From the NCBI GenBank assembly GCA_045542375.1, contig JAZQKW010000081.1, positions 1-8,883 of the forward strand: a stretch of DNA of 8,883 nt. Reading direction: 5' to 3'. Positions within the stretch are counted from its first letter, which is position 1, and every line of letters begins with the position of its first letter. The translations under genes and the position numbers were made by a program. This stretch comes from Eshraghiella sp045542375 (lineage in GTDB: Bacteria > Bacillota > Clostridia > Lachnospirales > Lachnospiraceae). Shown here piece after piece: positions 1 through 7,303 of this stretch. The notes beneath the pieces were generated by a model. It did not search any database. It had not been told where the DNA came from and worked only from the letters and a program-made list of their open reading frames with translations.

Positions 1-245
1 ACACACGTGTCAGAGATTTAACAGATGAAGAAGTAAAGAGAATTAGTGCTGTAATCGATGAAACTCAGTTAGTAGAAGGTGATTTAAGAAGAGAAATCGC
101 TTTAAACATTAAGAGATTACAGGAAATAGGATGCTACAGAGGAATTCGTCATAGAAAAGGACTTCCTGTTCGTGGTCAGAAGACAAAGACCAACGCAAGA
201 ACAAGAAAAGGTCCTAAGAGAACAGTAGCTAATAAAAAGAAATAG
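1..245 (+). CDS. rpsM: 30S ribosomal protein S13, C-terminal part (5' end outside window)
   Basis: Reading from base 3, the frame is open for 80 codons and ends at TAG 243-245. The translation contains RDLTDEEVKRI, the helical segment LRREIALNIKRLQEIGCYRG, then the S13 signature RHRKGLPVRGQKTKTNARTR and a lysine-rich tail ending NKKK. S13 sits in the head of the small ribosomal subunit and contacts the P-site tRNA and the large subunit through bridge B1; the basic C-terminal tail reaches the tRNA. The usual S13 is about 120 residues, so roughly the first 40 lie upstream of the window. It is followed 33 bases later by rpsK in the normal alpha-operon order. Confidence 0.97.
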   Translation, partial: TRVRDLTDEEVKRISAVIDETQLVEGDLRREIALNIKRLQEIGCYRGIRHRKGLPVRGQKTKTNARTRKGPKRTVANKKK

Positions 246-278
246 TAAGAAATAGGAAGAAAGTAGGTTAGTTTAGAT

Positions 279-674
279 ATGGCTAAAAAAGTTGCAAAAA
301 AAGTGACAAAAAAGCGTGTAAAGAAAAACGTTGAACGCGGACAGGCACATATTCAGTCATCTTTCAATAACACAATCGTTACATTAACAGATGCTGAAGG
401 TAATGCTTTAAGCTGGGCAAGTGCCGGTGGTCTTGGTTTTAGAGGTTCAAGGAAATCTACTCCTTATGCAGCTCAGATGGCAGCAGAAACTGCAACTAAG
501 GCAGCTTTAGTACACGGTTTAAAATCAGTAGACGTTATGGTTAAGGGACCTGGTTCAGGTCGTGAAGCCGCAATTCGTGCACTTCAGGCATGTGGTCTTG
601 AAGTAACAAGTATCAAGGACGTAACACCAGTACCACACAACGGATGTCGTCCACCAAAGCGCAGAAGAGTCTAA
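279..674 (+). CDS. rpsK: 30S ribosomal protein S11
   Basis: This 131-residue protein is full length for S11. A lysine-rich N-terminus (residues 1-19) precedes the conserved core: HIQSSFNNTIVTLTD, SAGGLGFRGSRKSTPYAAQ, VKGPGSGREAAIRAL, and the C-terminal signature VTPVPHNGCRPPKRRRV. S11 binds 16S rRNA on the platform of the 30S subunit near the mRNA exit (E-site) region. The ATG at 279 gives the usual MAKK start. Its ribosome binding site is weak for this window (AGGAAG at 254-259 or TAGG at 264-267), which may point to translational coupling with rpsM. Tandem stops TAA TAG end the gene. Confidence 0.98.
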   Translation: MAKKVAKKVTKKRVKKNVERGQAHIQSSFNNTIVTLTDAEGNALSWASAGGLGFRGSRKSTPYAAQMAAETATKAALVHGLKSVDVMVKGPGSGREAAIRALQACGLEVTSIKDVTPVPHNGCRPPKRRRV

Positions 675-693
675 TAGGAGGTGTAGTTAAAGT

Positions 694-1287
694 ATGGCAG
701 TTAATAGAGTTCCTGTTCTTAAGAGATGTAGATCACTTGGACTTGATCCAATTTATTTAGGAATAGATAAGAAATCAAACAGAAAATTAGAAAGAGCCAA
801 CAAGAAAGTAAGTGAATACGGACTTCAGCTTCGTGAAAAACAGAAAGCAAAATTCATTTACGGTGTTCTTGAAAAACCATTCAGAAATTACTTTAAGAAA
901 GCAGACAGAATGAGCGGTATGACAGGTGATAACCTTATGTCAATGCTCGAGCTCAGACTTGACAACGTAATCTTCAGATTAGGATATGCAAGAACAAGAA
1001 AAGAAGCAAGACAGATAGTAGGACATAAGCACGTATTAGTTAATGGACAGTGCGTAAATATTCCTTCATACCTTGTAAGCGCTGGCGATACAATTGAAAT
1101 TAGAGAAAAATCTAAGTCTTCTCAGAGATATAAAGATATTCTTGAAGTAACAGGCGGAAGACTTGTACCGGAATGGCTTGAGGCAGATCAGGATAATCTC
1201 AAGGGTACTGTTAAGGTTGTACCAACAAGAGATATGATTGATGTACCGGTTAACGAGATGCTTATCGTCGAGTTATATTCTAAATAA
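694..1287 (+). CDS. rpsD: 30S ribosomal protein S4
   Basis: The 197-residue product is a complete S4, the primary 16S rRNA binding protein of the 30S body. It starts at ATG 694 behind a perfect AGGAGGTG (676-683). The N-terminal domain carries SEYGLQLREKQKAKFIYGVLEKPF (about residues 40-63); the S4 RNA-binding domain spans about 85-150 (MLELRLDNVIFRLGYARTRKEARQ, HKHVLVNG). The end, VPVNEMLIVELYSK, is typical. Only C12 and C120 are present, so no zinc-binding cysteine cluster exists; this is a zinc-independent S4 with a compact N-terminus. In E. coli S4 is the translational repressor of this operon. Whether that holds here cannot be judged because the operon start is not in the window. Confidence 0.97.
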   Translation: MAVNRVPVLKRCRSLGLDPIYLGIDKKSNRKLERANKKVSEYGLQLREKQKAKFIYGVLEKPFRNYFKKADRMSGMTGDNLMSMLELRLDNVIFRLGYARTRKEARQIVGHKHVLVNGQCVNIPSYLVSAGDTIEIREKSKSSQRYKDILEVTGGRLVPEWLEADQDNLKGTVKVVPTRDMIDVPVNEMLIVELYSK

Positions 1288-1357
1288 TAAATTCTAACGG
1301 ATTTATTGGAATATGACACCCTCGATACAAAACAACCCATAGAAGGAGGGGCTTTTA

Positions 1358-2320
1358 GTGTTCGAATTTGAAAAACCAAGAATTGAAATTGAAGAAATAT
1401 CTGAAGACAAAAGATATGGCAGGTTTGTAGTAGAACCACTTGAGAGAGGATACGGTACAACACTTGGAAACTCTCTTAGAAGAATTATGCTTTCGTCACT
1501 TCCAGGTTCAGCAGTGAGCCAGGTGAAAATTGAAGGCGTTTTACATGAGTTTAGTCCTATTCCGGGAGTTAAGGAAGATGTTAGTGATATCATTATGAAT
1601 ATCAAGAATCTTGCTATTAAGAATAACAGCAGTTCTAATGAGCCTAAGATTGCGTACATTGAATGTGATGGACGTGAAGGCGTAGTTACAGCAGCTGATA
1701 TTCAGGTAGATTCAGATATCGAAATTCTCAATCCGGATATGGTTATCGCTACATTAAACGGCGGTAATGACTGTAAGTTATATATCCAGCTTACAATTAC
1801 TAATGGCAGAGGATACGTAAGTTCTGAAAAGAATAAGCGTGAAGATACTCCTATTGGTGTATTATCGGTTGACTCAATCTACACACCGGTTGAACGTGTT
1901 AACATGACAGTTGAAAACACACGTGTAGGTCAGGTAACAGATTATGATAAGCTTACATTAGAAGTATATACTAACGGTACACTCTCACCAGATGATGCAG
2001 TGAGCCTTGCAGCAAAAGTACTTAGTGAGCATTTAAGTCTTTTCATCGACCTTTCAGAGACTACAAAGGACGTTAGCGTTATTGTAGAAAGAGAAGAAAG
2101 TGAGAAAGAGAAAGTTCTCGTTATGAACATTGACGAGTTAGAACTTTCAGTACGTTCATATAACTGTTTAAAGAGAGCCGGCATTAACACTGTAGAAGAG
2201 TTATGCAGCAAGACATCAGAAGATATGATGAAGGTAAGAAATCTTGGACGTAAGTCACTTGAAGAAGTTCTTGCCAAATTAAAAGAACTTGGATTACAGC
2301 TTAGTCCAAGTGAAGATTAA
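1358..2320 (+). CDS. rpoA: DNA-directed RNA polymerase subunit alpha (GTG start)
   Basis: The 320-residue protein matches RpoA length (314-329 in well-known bacteria). The N-terminal assembly domain carries the dimer motif EPLERGYGTTLGNSLRRIML (26-45). A linker near 235-255 (EREESEKEK) leads to the C-terminal domain at about 258-315, with LSVRSYNCLKRAGINTVEEL and NLGRKSLEEV, the two regions that contact UP-element DNA and activators. The start is GTG at 1358, seven bases after AAGGAGGG (1343-1350); the resulting N-terminus MFEFEKPRIEIEE is the usual clostridial one and no ATG lies at that place. The 70-bp gap after rpsD contains no convincing terminator, so the gene should be co-transcribed with its neighbours. 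Confidence 0.98.
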   Translation: MFEFEKPRIEIEEISEDKRYGRFVVEPLERGYGTTLGNSLRRIMLSSLPGSAVSQVKIEGVLHEFSPIPGVKEDVSDIIMNIKNLAIKNNSSSNEPKIAYIECDGREGVVTAADIQVDSDIEILNPDMVIATLNGGNDCKLYIQLTITNGRGYVSSEKNKREDTPIGVLSVDSIYTPVERVNMTVENTRVGQVTDYDKLTLEVYTNGTLSPDDAVSLAAKVLSEHLSLFIDLSETTKDVSVIVEREESEKEKVLVMNIDELELSVRSYNCLKRAGINTVEELCSKTSEDMMKVRNLGRKSLEEVLAKLKELGLQLSPSED

Positions 2321-2337
2321 CAAGGAGGAAGCAACAA

Positions 2338-2874
2338 ATGGCAGGTTATAGAAAGCTTGGAAGAACAGCAGATCAGAGAAAAGCTTTAATCAGAAACCAG
2401 GTAACTGCTTTACTTTACAATGGTAAAATCGTTACAACTGAAGCGAAAGCTAAAGAAATCCGCAGAGTTGCTGATGGATTAATTGCGTTAGCAGTTAAAG
2501 AAAAAGACAATTTTGAAACTGTAACAGTTACTGCAAGAGTAGCTCGCAAAGATAAAGACGGTAAGAGAGTTAAAGAAGTTGTTGATGGCAAGAAGCAGAC
2601 AGTATATGACAACGTAGAAAAGACAATCAAGAAGGATATGCCTTCAAGACTTCATGCAAGAAGACAGATGAACAAAGTTCTTTACTCAGTTACTGAAGTT
2701 CCAACAGATAACTCTGGTAAGAAGAGAAATACTAAGACAGTTGATGTCGCTAATAAGTTGTTTGAAGAAATCGCACCTAAGTATGCAGGCCGTAACGGTG
2801 GTTACACAAGAATCGTAAAGATTGGTCAGCGTAAAGGTGATGCAGCTATGGAAGTACTTCTTGAGTTAGTATAA
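2338..2874 (+). CDS. rplQ: 50S ribosomal protein L17, long form with internal insertion
   Basis: L17 lies near the peptide exit tunnel of the 50S subunit. Both conserved ends are present: RKLGRTADQRKALIRNQVTALL (5-26) with VTTEAKAKEIRRVAD (32-46), and LHARRQMNKVLYS (105-117) with LFEEIAPKYAGRNGGYTRIVKIGQRKGDAA (141-170). Between them, about residues 55-104 form a charged, lysine-rich segment absent from the common form of about 116-130 residues, and a smaller extra stretch lies at about 119-135. The total is 178 residues. I recall long L17 versions from Lachnospiraceae, so it is probably a lineage feature. The ribosome binding site AAGGAGG at 2322-2328 lies just after the rpoA stop. The reading frame is intact and codon use matches the other ribosomal genes. 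Confidence 0.96.
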   Translation: MAGYRKLGRTADQRKALIRNQVTALLYNGKIVTTEAKAKEIRRVADGLIALAVKEKDNFETVTVTARVARKDKDGKRVKEVVDGKKQTVYDNVEKTIKKDMPSRLHARRQMNKVLYSVTEVPTDNSGKKRNTKTVDVANKLFEEIAPKYAGRNGGYTRIVKIGQRKGDAAMEVLLELV

Positions 2875-2899
2875 TTTAGGAAGGTATAACGACTGTAAT

Positions 2900-2942
2900 C
2901 AAGACGAGTGTTGCAATGCATCATTCGTCTTGTTTTGCTTTA
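2900..2942 (+). terminator. Rho-independent terminator after rplQ
   Basis: An 11-bp stem is formed by CAAGACGAGTG (2900-2910) and CATTCGTCTTG (2922-2932), with a single G-U pair and an 11-nt loop. It is followed by the T-rich run TTTTGCTTT (2933-2941). It ends the ribosomal protein operon. Because ecfA1 starts only 20 bases further on, and no consensus promoter is visible between them, the ecf genes probably depend on read-through. Confidence 0.85.
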
Positions 2943-2948
2943 TTCTGT

Positions 2949-2955
2949 AAGGAGG
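2949..2955 (+). promoter_or_regulatory. Ribosome binding site fixing the ecfA1 start
   Basis: AAGGAGG lies five bases before ATG 2961. It decides the start: the in-frame ATG at 2916 would lie in the loop of the terminator, has no ribosome binding site, and would add 15 residues not typical of EcfA. Confidence 0.9.
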
Positions 2956-2960
2956 TTAGC

Positions 2961-3812
2961 ATGGGTATTGTTCGTGCAGAAGAACTTGTTTTTGACTACA
3001 TAAGACGAGATGAAGACGGTAACGTTGAAGATGTAATAACAGCCATTGACCATGTGGATTTGAATGTCCGAAAAGGACAGTTTATTGCCATTCTGGGTCA
3101 TAACGGGTCAGGCAAATCAACTCTTGCCAGACATATTAACGCATTGCTGACGCCTACAGAGGGCGTTGTCCGTGTAGATGGTATGGATACGTCAGAAGAA
3201 GAAAATATATGGAAGATACGTCAGACTGCAGGAATGGTGTTTCAGAATCCGGACAATCAGATGATTGGTGTAACTGTTGAAGAAGAAGTAGCGTTCGGAC
3301 CGGAGAACCTTGGCGTTCCTTCAAGAGAAATTCGTGAAAGGGTGAAAAAAGCTCTTGCAGATGTTCGTATGTCAGAATATCAGAAACAGTCTCCTGCAAG
3401 ACTTTCCGGAGGACAGAAGCAGAGGGTTGCAATAGCGGGAGTACTTGCCATGCAGCCACAATGCATAGTTCTTGACGAACCAACTGCAATGATTGACCCA
3501 AAGGGTAGAAAAGAAGTAATAGAAGCGCTTAAAGAGCTTAATGAAAAAGAAAATGTTACTGTAATCCTCATAACACATGCTATGGAGGAAGCAGTTTTAG
3601 CTGATAAAATATTTGTAATGGATAGTGGAAAAATAGCATTGGAGGGAACTCCTAGAGAAGTTTTTTCCAGAGTGGAGGAGATGGATGCAATGAGACTTGA
3701 AGTTCCTGCTGCAACAGCTCTGGCACATGGTCTCAGAAAAAAAGGATATCTCATCAGAGAGGATATTCTTACAAGTGAAGAACTGGTGGAGGCAATATGT
3801 CGATTATATTAG
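2961..3812 (+). CDS. ecfA1: Energy-coupling factor transporter ATPase EcfA1
   Basis: This 283-residue ABC ATPase (also called CbiO1 or EcfA) powers ECF-type uptake of vitamins or metal ions from the cytoplasmic face of the membrane. Visible motifs are Walker A GHNGSGKST (46-54), Q-loop VFQNPDNQ (93-100), signature LSGGQKQR (148-155), Walker B IVLDEP with catalytic E173, D-loop around 178-180 and switch histidine H206 (LITHAMEE). The family-specific C-terminal region after about 225 includes the VFSRVEEM helix used for ATPase pairing and coupling. The gene overlaps ecfA2 by 16 bases, so the two ATPases are translationally coupled, as expected for a heterodimer. The order after rplQ is the standard Firmicutes layout; the asymmetric partner is ecfA2. 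Confidence 0.96.
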   Translation: MGIVRAEELVFDYIRRDEDGNVEDVITAIDHVDLNVRKGQFIAILGHNGSGKSTLARHINALLTPTEGVVRVDGMDTSEEENIWKIRQTAGMVFQNPDNQMIGVTVEEEVAFGPENLGVPSREIRERVKKALADVRMSEYQKQSPARLSGGQKQRVAIAGVLAMQPQCIVLDEPTAMIDPKGRKEVIEALKELNEKENVTVILITHAMEEAVLADKIFVMDSGKIALEGTPREVFSRVEEMDAMRLEVPAATALAHGLRKKGYLIREDILTSEELVEAICRLY

Positions 3813-4663
3813 ATAATGTTAACTATGTATACAGCGAAGGAAATGCATATCTTAAACATGCACTGAAGGATATTAATCTGGTTATCGGCGGAAAAGAATT
3901 TATCGGATTAATCGGACATACAGGCTCAGGTAAATCAACCCTTGCCCAGATACTTAACGGTCTTCTAAAGCCGACTCAGGGCAATATGTTTTATAATGGT
4001 AAAGATGTTGCTGACGCAGATTTTGACAGAAAAGAATTGCGTCAGAAGGTGGGGCTTGTGTTCCAGTACCCTGAGCATCAGTTGTTTGAAACTACGGTAT
4101 TTAAGGATGTGTGTTTTGGACCTATGAAAATGGGTCTGGATAAAAAAGCATATGAGCTTAGGGCGTTCGAAGCCCTTACTTTGGCAGGAGTGGAGAATGA
4201 ATTGTTTTATCGTTCACCTCTGGAGCTTTCGGGAGGTCAGAGGAGAAGGGCTGCAATAGCGGGAGTACTTGCCATGAAGCCTGAGGTACTTGTGCTTGAT
4301 GAGCCAACTGCAGGACTTGACCCAAGAGGCAGAGAAGAGGTCCTTACAATGATTAGTGAGCTGAGGGAGAAGACGGGGACAACTATCATTCTTATATCTC
4401 ACAACATGGGGGATATTGCAGAGTATGCTGATAGAATAATAGTGATGAATGAAGGACAAATCGTATTTGACGGAGACAAGCATACTGTTTTTGCCCAGGG
4501 GCAGAAATTAGAAGAGATTGGTCTTGCTGCTCCTGATATAACAGGCATAATGACAACCCTTGAGGAAAAAGGACTGCCTGTGGATACCAAGGCTGTAACC
4601 ATCGAAGATGGGGTAAACAGCATAATTGACGCACTTAACAGGAAAGGGATTTTTAGATGTTAA
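3797..4663 (+). CDS. ecfA2: Energy-coupling factor transporter ATPase EcfA2
   Basis: The 288-residue second ATPase of the ECF module (CbiO2, EcfA') carries Walker A GHTGSGKST (40-48), Q-loop VFQYPEHQLFE (88-98) with the YPEHQLF wording typical of EcfA2, signature LSGGQRRR (144-151), Walker B VLVLDEP with E169, and switch histidine H202 (LISHNMGD). The start is ATG 3797, inside the last codons of ecfA1. GGAGG (3788-3792) is only four bases upstream, slightly close but consistent with termination-reinitiation from ecfA1. The gene ends in a seven-base overlap with ecfT. The C-terminal 60 residues contain the coupling and dimer segment (DKHTVFAQGQKLEEIGLAAPD). Confidence 0.96.
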   Translation: MSIILDNVNYVYSEGNAYLKHALKDINLVIGGKEFIGLIGHTGSGKSTLAQILNGLLKPTQGNMFYNGKDVADADFDRKELRQKVGLVFQYPEHQLFETTVFKDVCFGPMKMGLDKKAYELRAFEALTLAGVENELFYRSPLELSGGQRRRAAIAGVLAMKPEVLVLDEPTAGLDPRGREEVLTMISELREKTGTTIILISHNMGDIAEYADRIIVMNEGQIVFDGDKHTVFAQGQKLEEIGLAAPDITGIMTTLEEKGLPVDTKAVTIEDGVNSIIDALNRKGIFRC

Positions 4664-5472
4664 AGGATGTGACCCTAGGACAATATTATCCGGTTGATTC
4701 ACCGCTCCACAAGCTTGACCCGCGAGTTAAGCTGTTTGGAACGCTTGTGTTTATCGTGTCATTATTTTTGGCTAAAAATCCGGTGATATATATTATCGCC
4801 ACTATTTTTCTTGCAGTTGTACTGAAGCTTTCAAAGGTTCCGGTAAAGTATCTTTTGAGAGGGCTTAAACCGGTGCTTGTGATAATTGTGATAAGCCTTG
4901 TTTTTAATCTGTTTCTTACAGATGGTCAGGTTATATGGTCTTTTTGGAAGTTTAAAATAACTCTGGAAGGTATATATCAGGCTGTGTATATGGGCATACG
5001 AATGGTGTTCCTTATCATGGGTTCATCCATTGTGACTTACACCACTACGCCAAACAGACTTGCGGACGGACTGGAAAAAGCTCTTGGATTTCTTAATTTT
5101 ATCAAGGTGCCCGTACATGAGATTGCAATGATGATTTCCATCGCTTTGCGTTTCATACCTATACTTGCCGAAGAAGCAGGCAAAATAATGAAGGCGCAGC
5201 AGGCGAGAGGCGCCGATATGGAAACAGGCAATGTTTTCAGACGAATCAAAGCCATGGTGCCGGTGATTATTCCGCTTTTTGTATCTGCCATAAGACGTGC
5301 CTGTGACCTTGCCACAGCAATGGAGGCAAGATGCTACAGAGGCGGCAAAGGCAGGACCAAGCTGAATCCGTTAAAATATACGGGAAGAGATGTTATGGCG
5401 TATCTGATAGTTATGGCATATCTTGCACTCATTATTTTGTCCAAAATATTATGGAACAGATATATTCTGTAG
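4657..5472 (+). CDS. ecfT: Energy-coupling factor transporter transmembrane protein EcfT
   Basis: EcfT is the integral membrane scaffold that links the EcfA1/EcfA2 ATPases to interchangeable substrate-binding S proteins. The 271-residue protein opens with GQYYPVDSPLHKLDPRVKL, a hallmark of the family. Hydrophobic segments lie at about 26-38, 42-57, 70-88, 112-126, 152-172, 198-212 and 247-264. The two coupling helices carry the alanine-arginine motifs QQARGAD (181-187) and EARCYRGG (223-230), whose arginines dock on the ATPases. Translation is coupled to ecfA2 (ATG overlaps its last codons). No S protein gene is adjacent, so this is a group II, shared module whose cargo is encoded elsewhere. 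Confidence 0.96.
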   Translation: MLKDVTLGQYYPVDSPLHKLDPRVKLFGTLVFIVSLFLAKNPVIYIIATIFLAVVLKLSKVPVKYLLRGLKPVLVIIVISLVFNLFLTDGQVIWSFWKFKITLEGIYQAVYMGIRMVFLIMGSSIVTYTTTPNRLADGLEKALGFLNFIKVPVHEIAMMISIALRFIPILAEEAGKIMKAQQARGADMETGNVFRRIKAMVPVIIPLFVSAIRRACDLATAMEARCYRGGKGRTKLNPLKYTGRDVMAYLIVMAYLALIILSKILWNRYIL

Positions 5473-5481
5473 GAGGATGGC

Positions 5482-6213
5482 ATGAGAGTATTGTTGAGAG
5501 TTGCATATGACGGAACCGGATATTCCGGCTGGCAGATACAGCCCAATGCCGTCACCGTCGAGAAGGTGCTTATTGAGGCATTAGAGGCACTTTTTGGAAA
5601 AAAGGTAGAAATAATCGGCGCAAGCAGAACGGACGCAGGAGTGCACGCATACGGCAATGTAGCGGTATTTGACACGGACACAAAAATGCCTGCGGAAAAA
5701 ATATCCTACGCCCTGAACCAGCGACTGCCGGAGGATGTTCGCGTTCAAGAGTCTGTGGAAGTAGAGGCAGACTTTCATCCAAGGCACAGAGACTGCGTCA
5801 AGACCTATGAGTACCGCATATGGAACGACAAGTTTGAAAGTCCATTGAATAGGCTGTACAGTCATTTTTATTATGGCAAGCTTGATGTGGATGCCATGAA
5901 GGAGGCCTGTGGATATTTTGTGGGGGAACATGATTTTACATCCTTCTGTTCCGCAGGAAGTCAGGTGGTTGATAAGGTGAGAACCATATATTCTCTTGAT
6001 GTGACCCGCGAGGGCCGTCTTATAACCATCAGAGTGACCGGAAATGGCTTTTTATATAATATGGTAAGAATTATAGCGGGAACCCTGTTAAGGGTAGGAG
6101 AGGGCAAAATAAAGCCTTCTGAGATACCCGCAATAATTGAAGGAAAAGACCGCAATCTTGCGGGTCCGACAGCACCTGCAAAAGGCCTTGCTTTGGTGGA
6201 GATAAAATATTAA
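5482..6213 (+). CDS. truA: tRNA pseudouridine(38-40) synthase TruA
   Basis: TruA converts uridines 38, 39 and 40 in the tRNA anticodon stem-loop to pseudouridine. The 243-residue protein shows YDGTGYSGWQIQPN (9-22), the catalytic motif SRTDAGVHA with nucleophile D51, the central FHPRHRDCVKTYEYRIWN segment and the C-terminal GNGFLYNMVRIIAGTLLRVGEG that lines the active site. AGGAGG at 5471-5476 overlaps the ecfT stop codon, and the start ATG is at 5482. It is the last gene of the ecf unit and its stop at 6211-6213 lies only eight bases before the next promoter. Length and motifs are complete. Confidence 0.97.
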   Translation: MRVLLRVAYDGTGYSGWQIQPNAVTVEKVLIEALEALFGKKVEIIGASRTDAGVHAYGNVAVFDTDTKMPAEKISYALNQRLPEDVRVQESVEVEADFHPRHRDCVKTYEYRIWNDKFESPLNRLYSHFYYGKLDVDAMKEACGYFVGEHDFTSFCSAGSQVVDKVRTIYSLDVTREGRLITIRVTGNGFLYNMVRIIAGTLLRVGEGKIKPSEIPAIIEGKDRNLAGPTAPAKGLALVEIKY

Positions 6214-6221
6214 AAAAGTGG

Positions 6222-6250
6222 TTGACATCCATATTTTCTTATTATATAAT
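6222..6250 (+). promoter_or_regulatory. Sigma-A promoter of the rplM-rpsI unit
   Basis: A perfect -35 box TTGACA (6222-6227) and a perfect -10 box TATAAT (6245-6250) are separated by 17 bp of AT-rich DNA. Transcription should begin about 6257. It is the only full-consensus promoter I find in the window and explains separate, strong expression of L13 and S9. Confidence 0.93.
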
Positions 6251-6254
6251 ACGG

Positions 6255-6395
6255 AAATGTGGCGACATTTAGAATGAAGTGTTTTTCCAAGGCCCCGGAA
6301 AAGCATTTTGAATAAATTATCAGTACTTAAGGTGACGGACACACTGGCGGTGCTAATTACAGCTAACAAATTTTTTTGATAATCTCAAGGAGGTA
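6255..6395 (+). ncRNA. Structured 5' leader of rplM, putative L13 leader
   Basis: The 5' untranslated region of about 140 nt is far longer than a ribosome binding site needs. It begins with a perfect hairpin AAATGT-GGCG-ACATTT (6255-6270). Next is a stem of up to 14 bp including G-U pairs, 6275-6288 with 6297-6310, enclosing the loop AAGGCCCC. A region of mixed composition (6323-6367, including GGTGACGGACACACTGGCGG) then lies between ATTATCA (6316-6322) and its exact complement TGATAAT (6377-6383), which overlaps the end of a seven-T run (6371-6377). The ribosome binding site AAGGAGGT (6387-6394) follows at once. Rfam holds an L13 leader family in low-GC Gram-positive bacteria thought to mediate L13 autoregulation; I infer membership from position and structure, not from a covariance-model match. 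Confidence 0.6.
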
Positions 6396-6400
6396 AACCA

Positions 6401-6829
6401 ATGAAAACATTCATGGCTAGTGCATCAACAATTGAAAGAAAATGGTATGTAGTTGATGCTACAGGATATACATTAGGACGTCTTGCTTCAGAAGTAGCTA
6501 AGGTTTTAAGAGGAAAGAATAAGCCTATCTACACACCAAGCATTGACACAGGTGATTACGTTATCGTAGTTAACGCAGATAAGATTAAAGTAACAGGTAA
6601 GAAACTCGACCAGAAGATCTACTACAGACATTCAGATTATGTAGGAAGTCTTAAGGAAACTACTCTTAGAGAAATGCTTGCTAAGCATCCTGAAAGAGTT
6701 ATTGAATTCGCAGTTAAGGGAATGCTTCCAAAAGGACCTTTAGGAAGAGAAATGTATACTAAACTCCACGTTTACGCTGGACCGGACCACAAGCATGAAG
6801 CTCAGAAGCCGGAAGTGTTAACATTTTAA
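6401..6829 (+). CDS. rplM: 50S ribosomal protein L13
   Basis: L13 is an early-assembly protein of the 50S subunit that binds 23S rRNA. The 142-residue product has the normal length and the motifs KWYVVDATGYTLGRLASEVA (14-33), RGKNKPIYTPSIDTGDYVIVVNA (37-59) and the family signature KGMLPKGPLGREMYTKLHVYAGPDHKHEAQKP. It starts at ATG 6401, six bases after AAGGAGGT. It is the first gene of a two-gene unit with rpsI and sits behind its own promoter and structured leader, so the L13 product may control both genes. Confidence 0.97.
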   Translation: MKTFMASASTIERKWYVVDATGYTLGRLASEVAKVLRGKNKPIYTPSIDTGDYVIVVNADKIKVTGKKLDQKIYYRHSDYVGSLKETTLREMLAKHPERVIEFAVKGMLPKGPLGREMYTKLHVYAGPDHKHEAQKPEVLTF

Positions 6830-6835
6830 TTAGAA

Positions 6836-6840
6836 GGAGG
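6836..6840 (+). promoter_or_regulatory. Ribosome binding site fixing the rpsI start
   Basis: GGAGG, within AAGGAGGA, is eight bases before ATG 6849 but only two bases before the in-frame ATG at 6843. The spacing favours 6849. Confidence 0.75.
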
Positions 6841-6848
6841 AAATGACA

Positions 6849-7256
6849 ATGGCAGCAAAGAAATCAGCAAGCGCAAAGTTCTACGGAACAGGAAGAAGAA
6901 AAAGCAGTATTGCAAGAGTATATGTATCAGCTGGTACAGGTAAGATTACAATCAACAAGAGAGATATCGACAGCTACTTTGGTCTTGAGACTTTAAAGGT
7001 TATCGTTAGACAGCCACTCGTAGCTACAGATACACTTGATAAATATGACGTTACAGTTAACGTACATGGTGGTGGAACAACAGGACAGGCTGGAGCTATC
7101 AGACATGGTATCTCAAGAGCACTCCTTAAAGTTGACAACGATTTCAGACCAGCTCTTAAGGCAGCAGGATTCCTTACAAGAGATTCAAGAATGAAAGAAC
7201 GTAAGAAATACGGTCTCAAAGCAGCTCGTAGAGCACCACAGTTCTCAAAGAGATAA
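6849..7256 (+). CDS. rpsI: 30S ribosomal protein S9
   Basis: S9 is a head protein of the 30S subunit whose C-terminal tail reaches the P-site tRNA. With ATG 6849 the product has 135 residues and starts MAAKKSASAKFYGTGRRKSSIARVY; the alternative ATG two codons earlier is too close to the ribosome binding site. Conserved parts are GTGRRKSSIARVYVSAGTGKITINKRDIDSYF, VHGGGTTGQAGAIRHGISRALL, and the C-terminal RDSRMKERKKYGLKAARRAPQFSKR. The usual end, lysine-arginine after QFSKR, is intact. It follows rplM by 19 bases and ends the unit, with a terminator 14 bases after the stop. Confidence 0.97.
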   Translation: MAAKKSASAKFYGTGRRKSSIARVYVSAGTGKITINKRDIDSYFGLETLKVIVRQPLVATDTLDKYDVTVNVHGGGTTGQAGAIRHGISRALLKVDNDFRPALKAAGFLTRDSRMKERKKYGLKAARRAPQFSKR

Positions 7257-7270
7257 TTATTACTATTCAT

Positions 7271-7303
7271 ATCCCGAAGATGCAATTGCATTTTCGGGAT
7301 TTT
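7271..7303 (+). terminator. Rho-independent terminator after rpsI
   Basis: A 13-bp stem (7271-7283 with 7288-7300) with one G-U pair closes on an AATT tetraloop. The lower part ATCCCGAA/TTCGGGAT is GC-rich, and TTTATCTAATTTT follows. The stem is nearly palindromic, so it may also work on the other strand, although no gene approaches from that side. It separates the ribosomal unit from the repeat array. Confidence 0.9.

Noticed and set aside
1291..1312. Hairpin ATTCTAA/TTGGAAT between rpsD and rpoA as a terminator
   Set aside because: The stem is AT-rich and short, with an 8-nt loop and no T-run, so it is not a credible terminator.
2916..2960. Upstream ATG for ecfA1 at 2916
   Set aside because: It lies in the terminator loop, has no ribosome binding site and adds 15 residues that do not look like EcfA; ATG 2961 has AAGGAGG at the right distance.
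6843..6848. rpsI start at ATG 6843
   Set aside because: It is only two bases from the Shine-Dalgarno; ATG 6849 has normal spacing and gives the usual S9 N-terminus.
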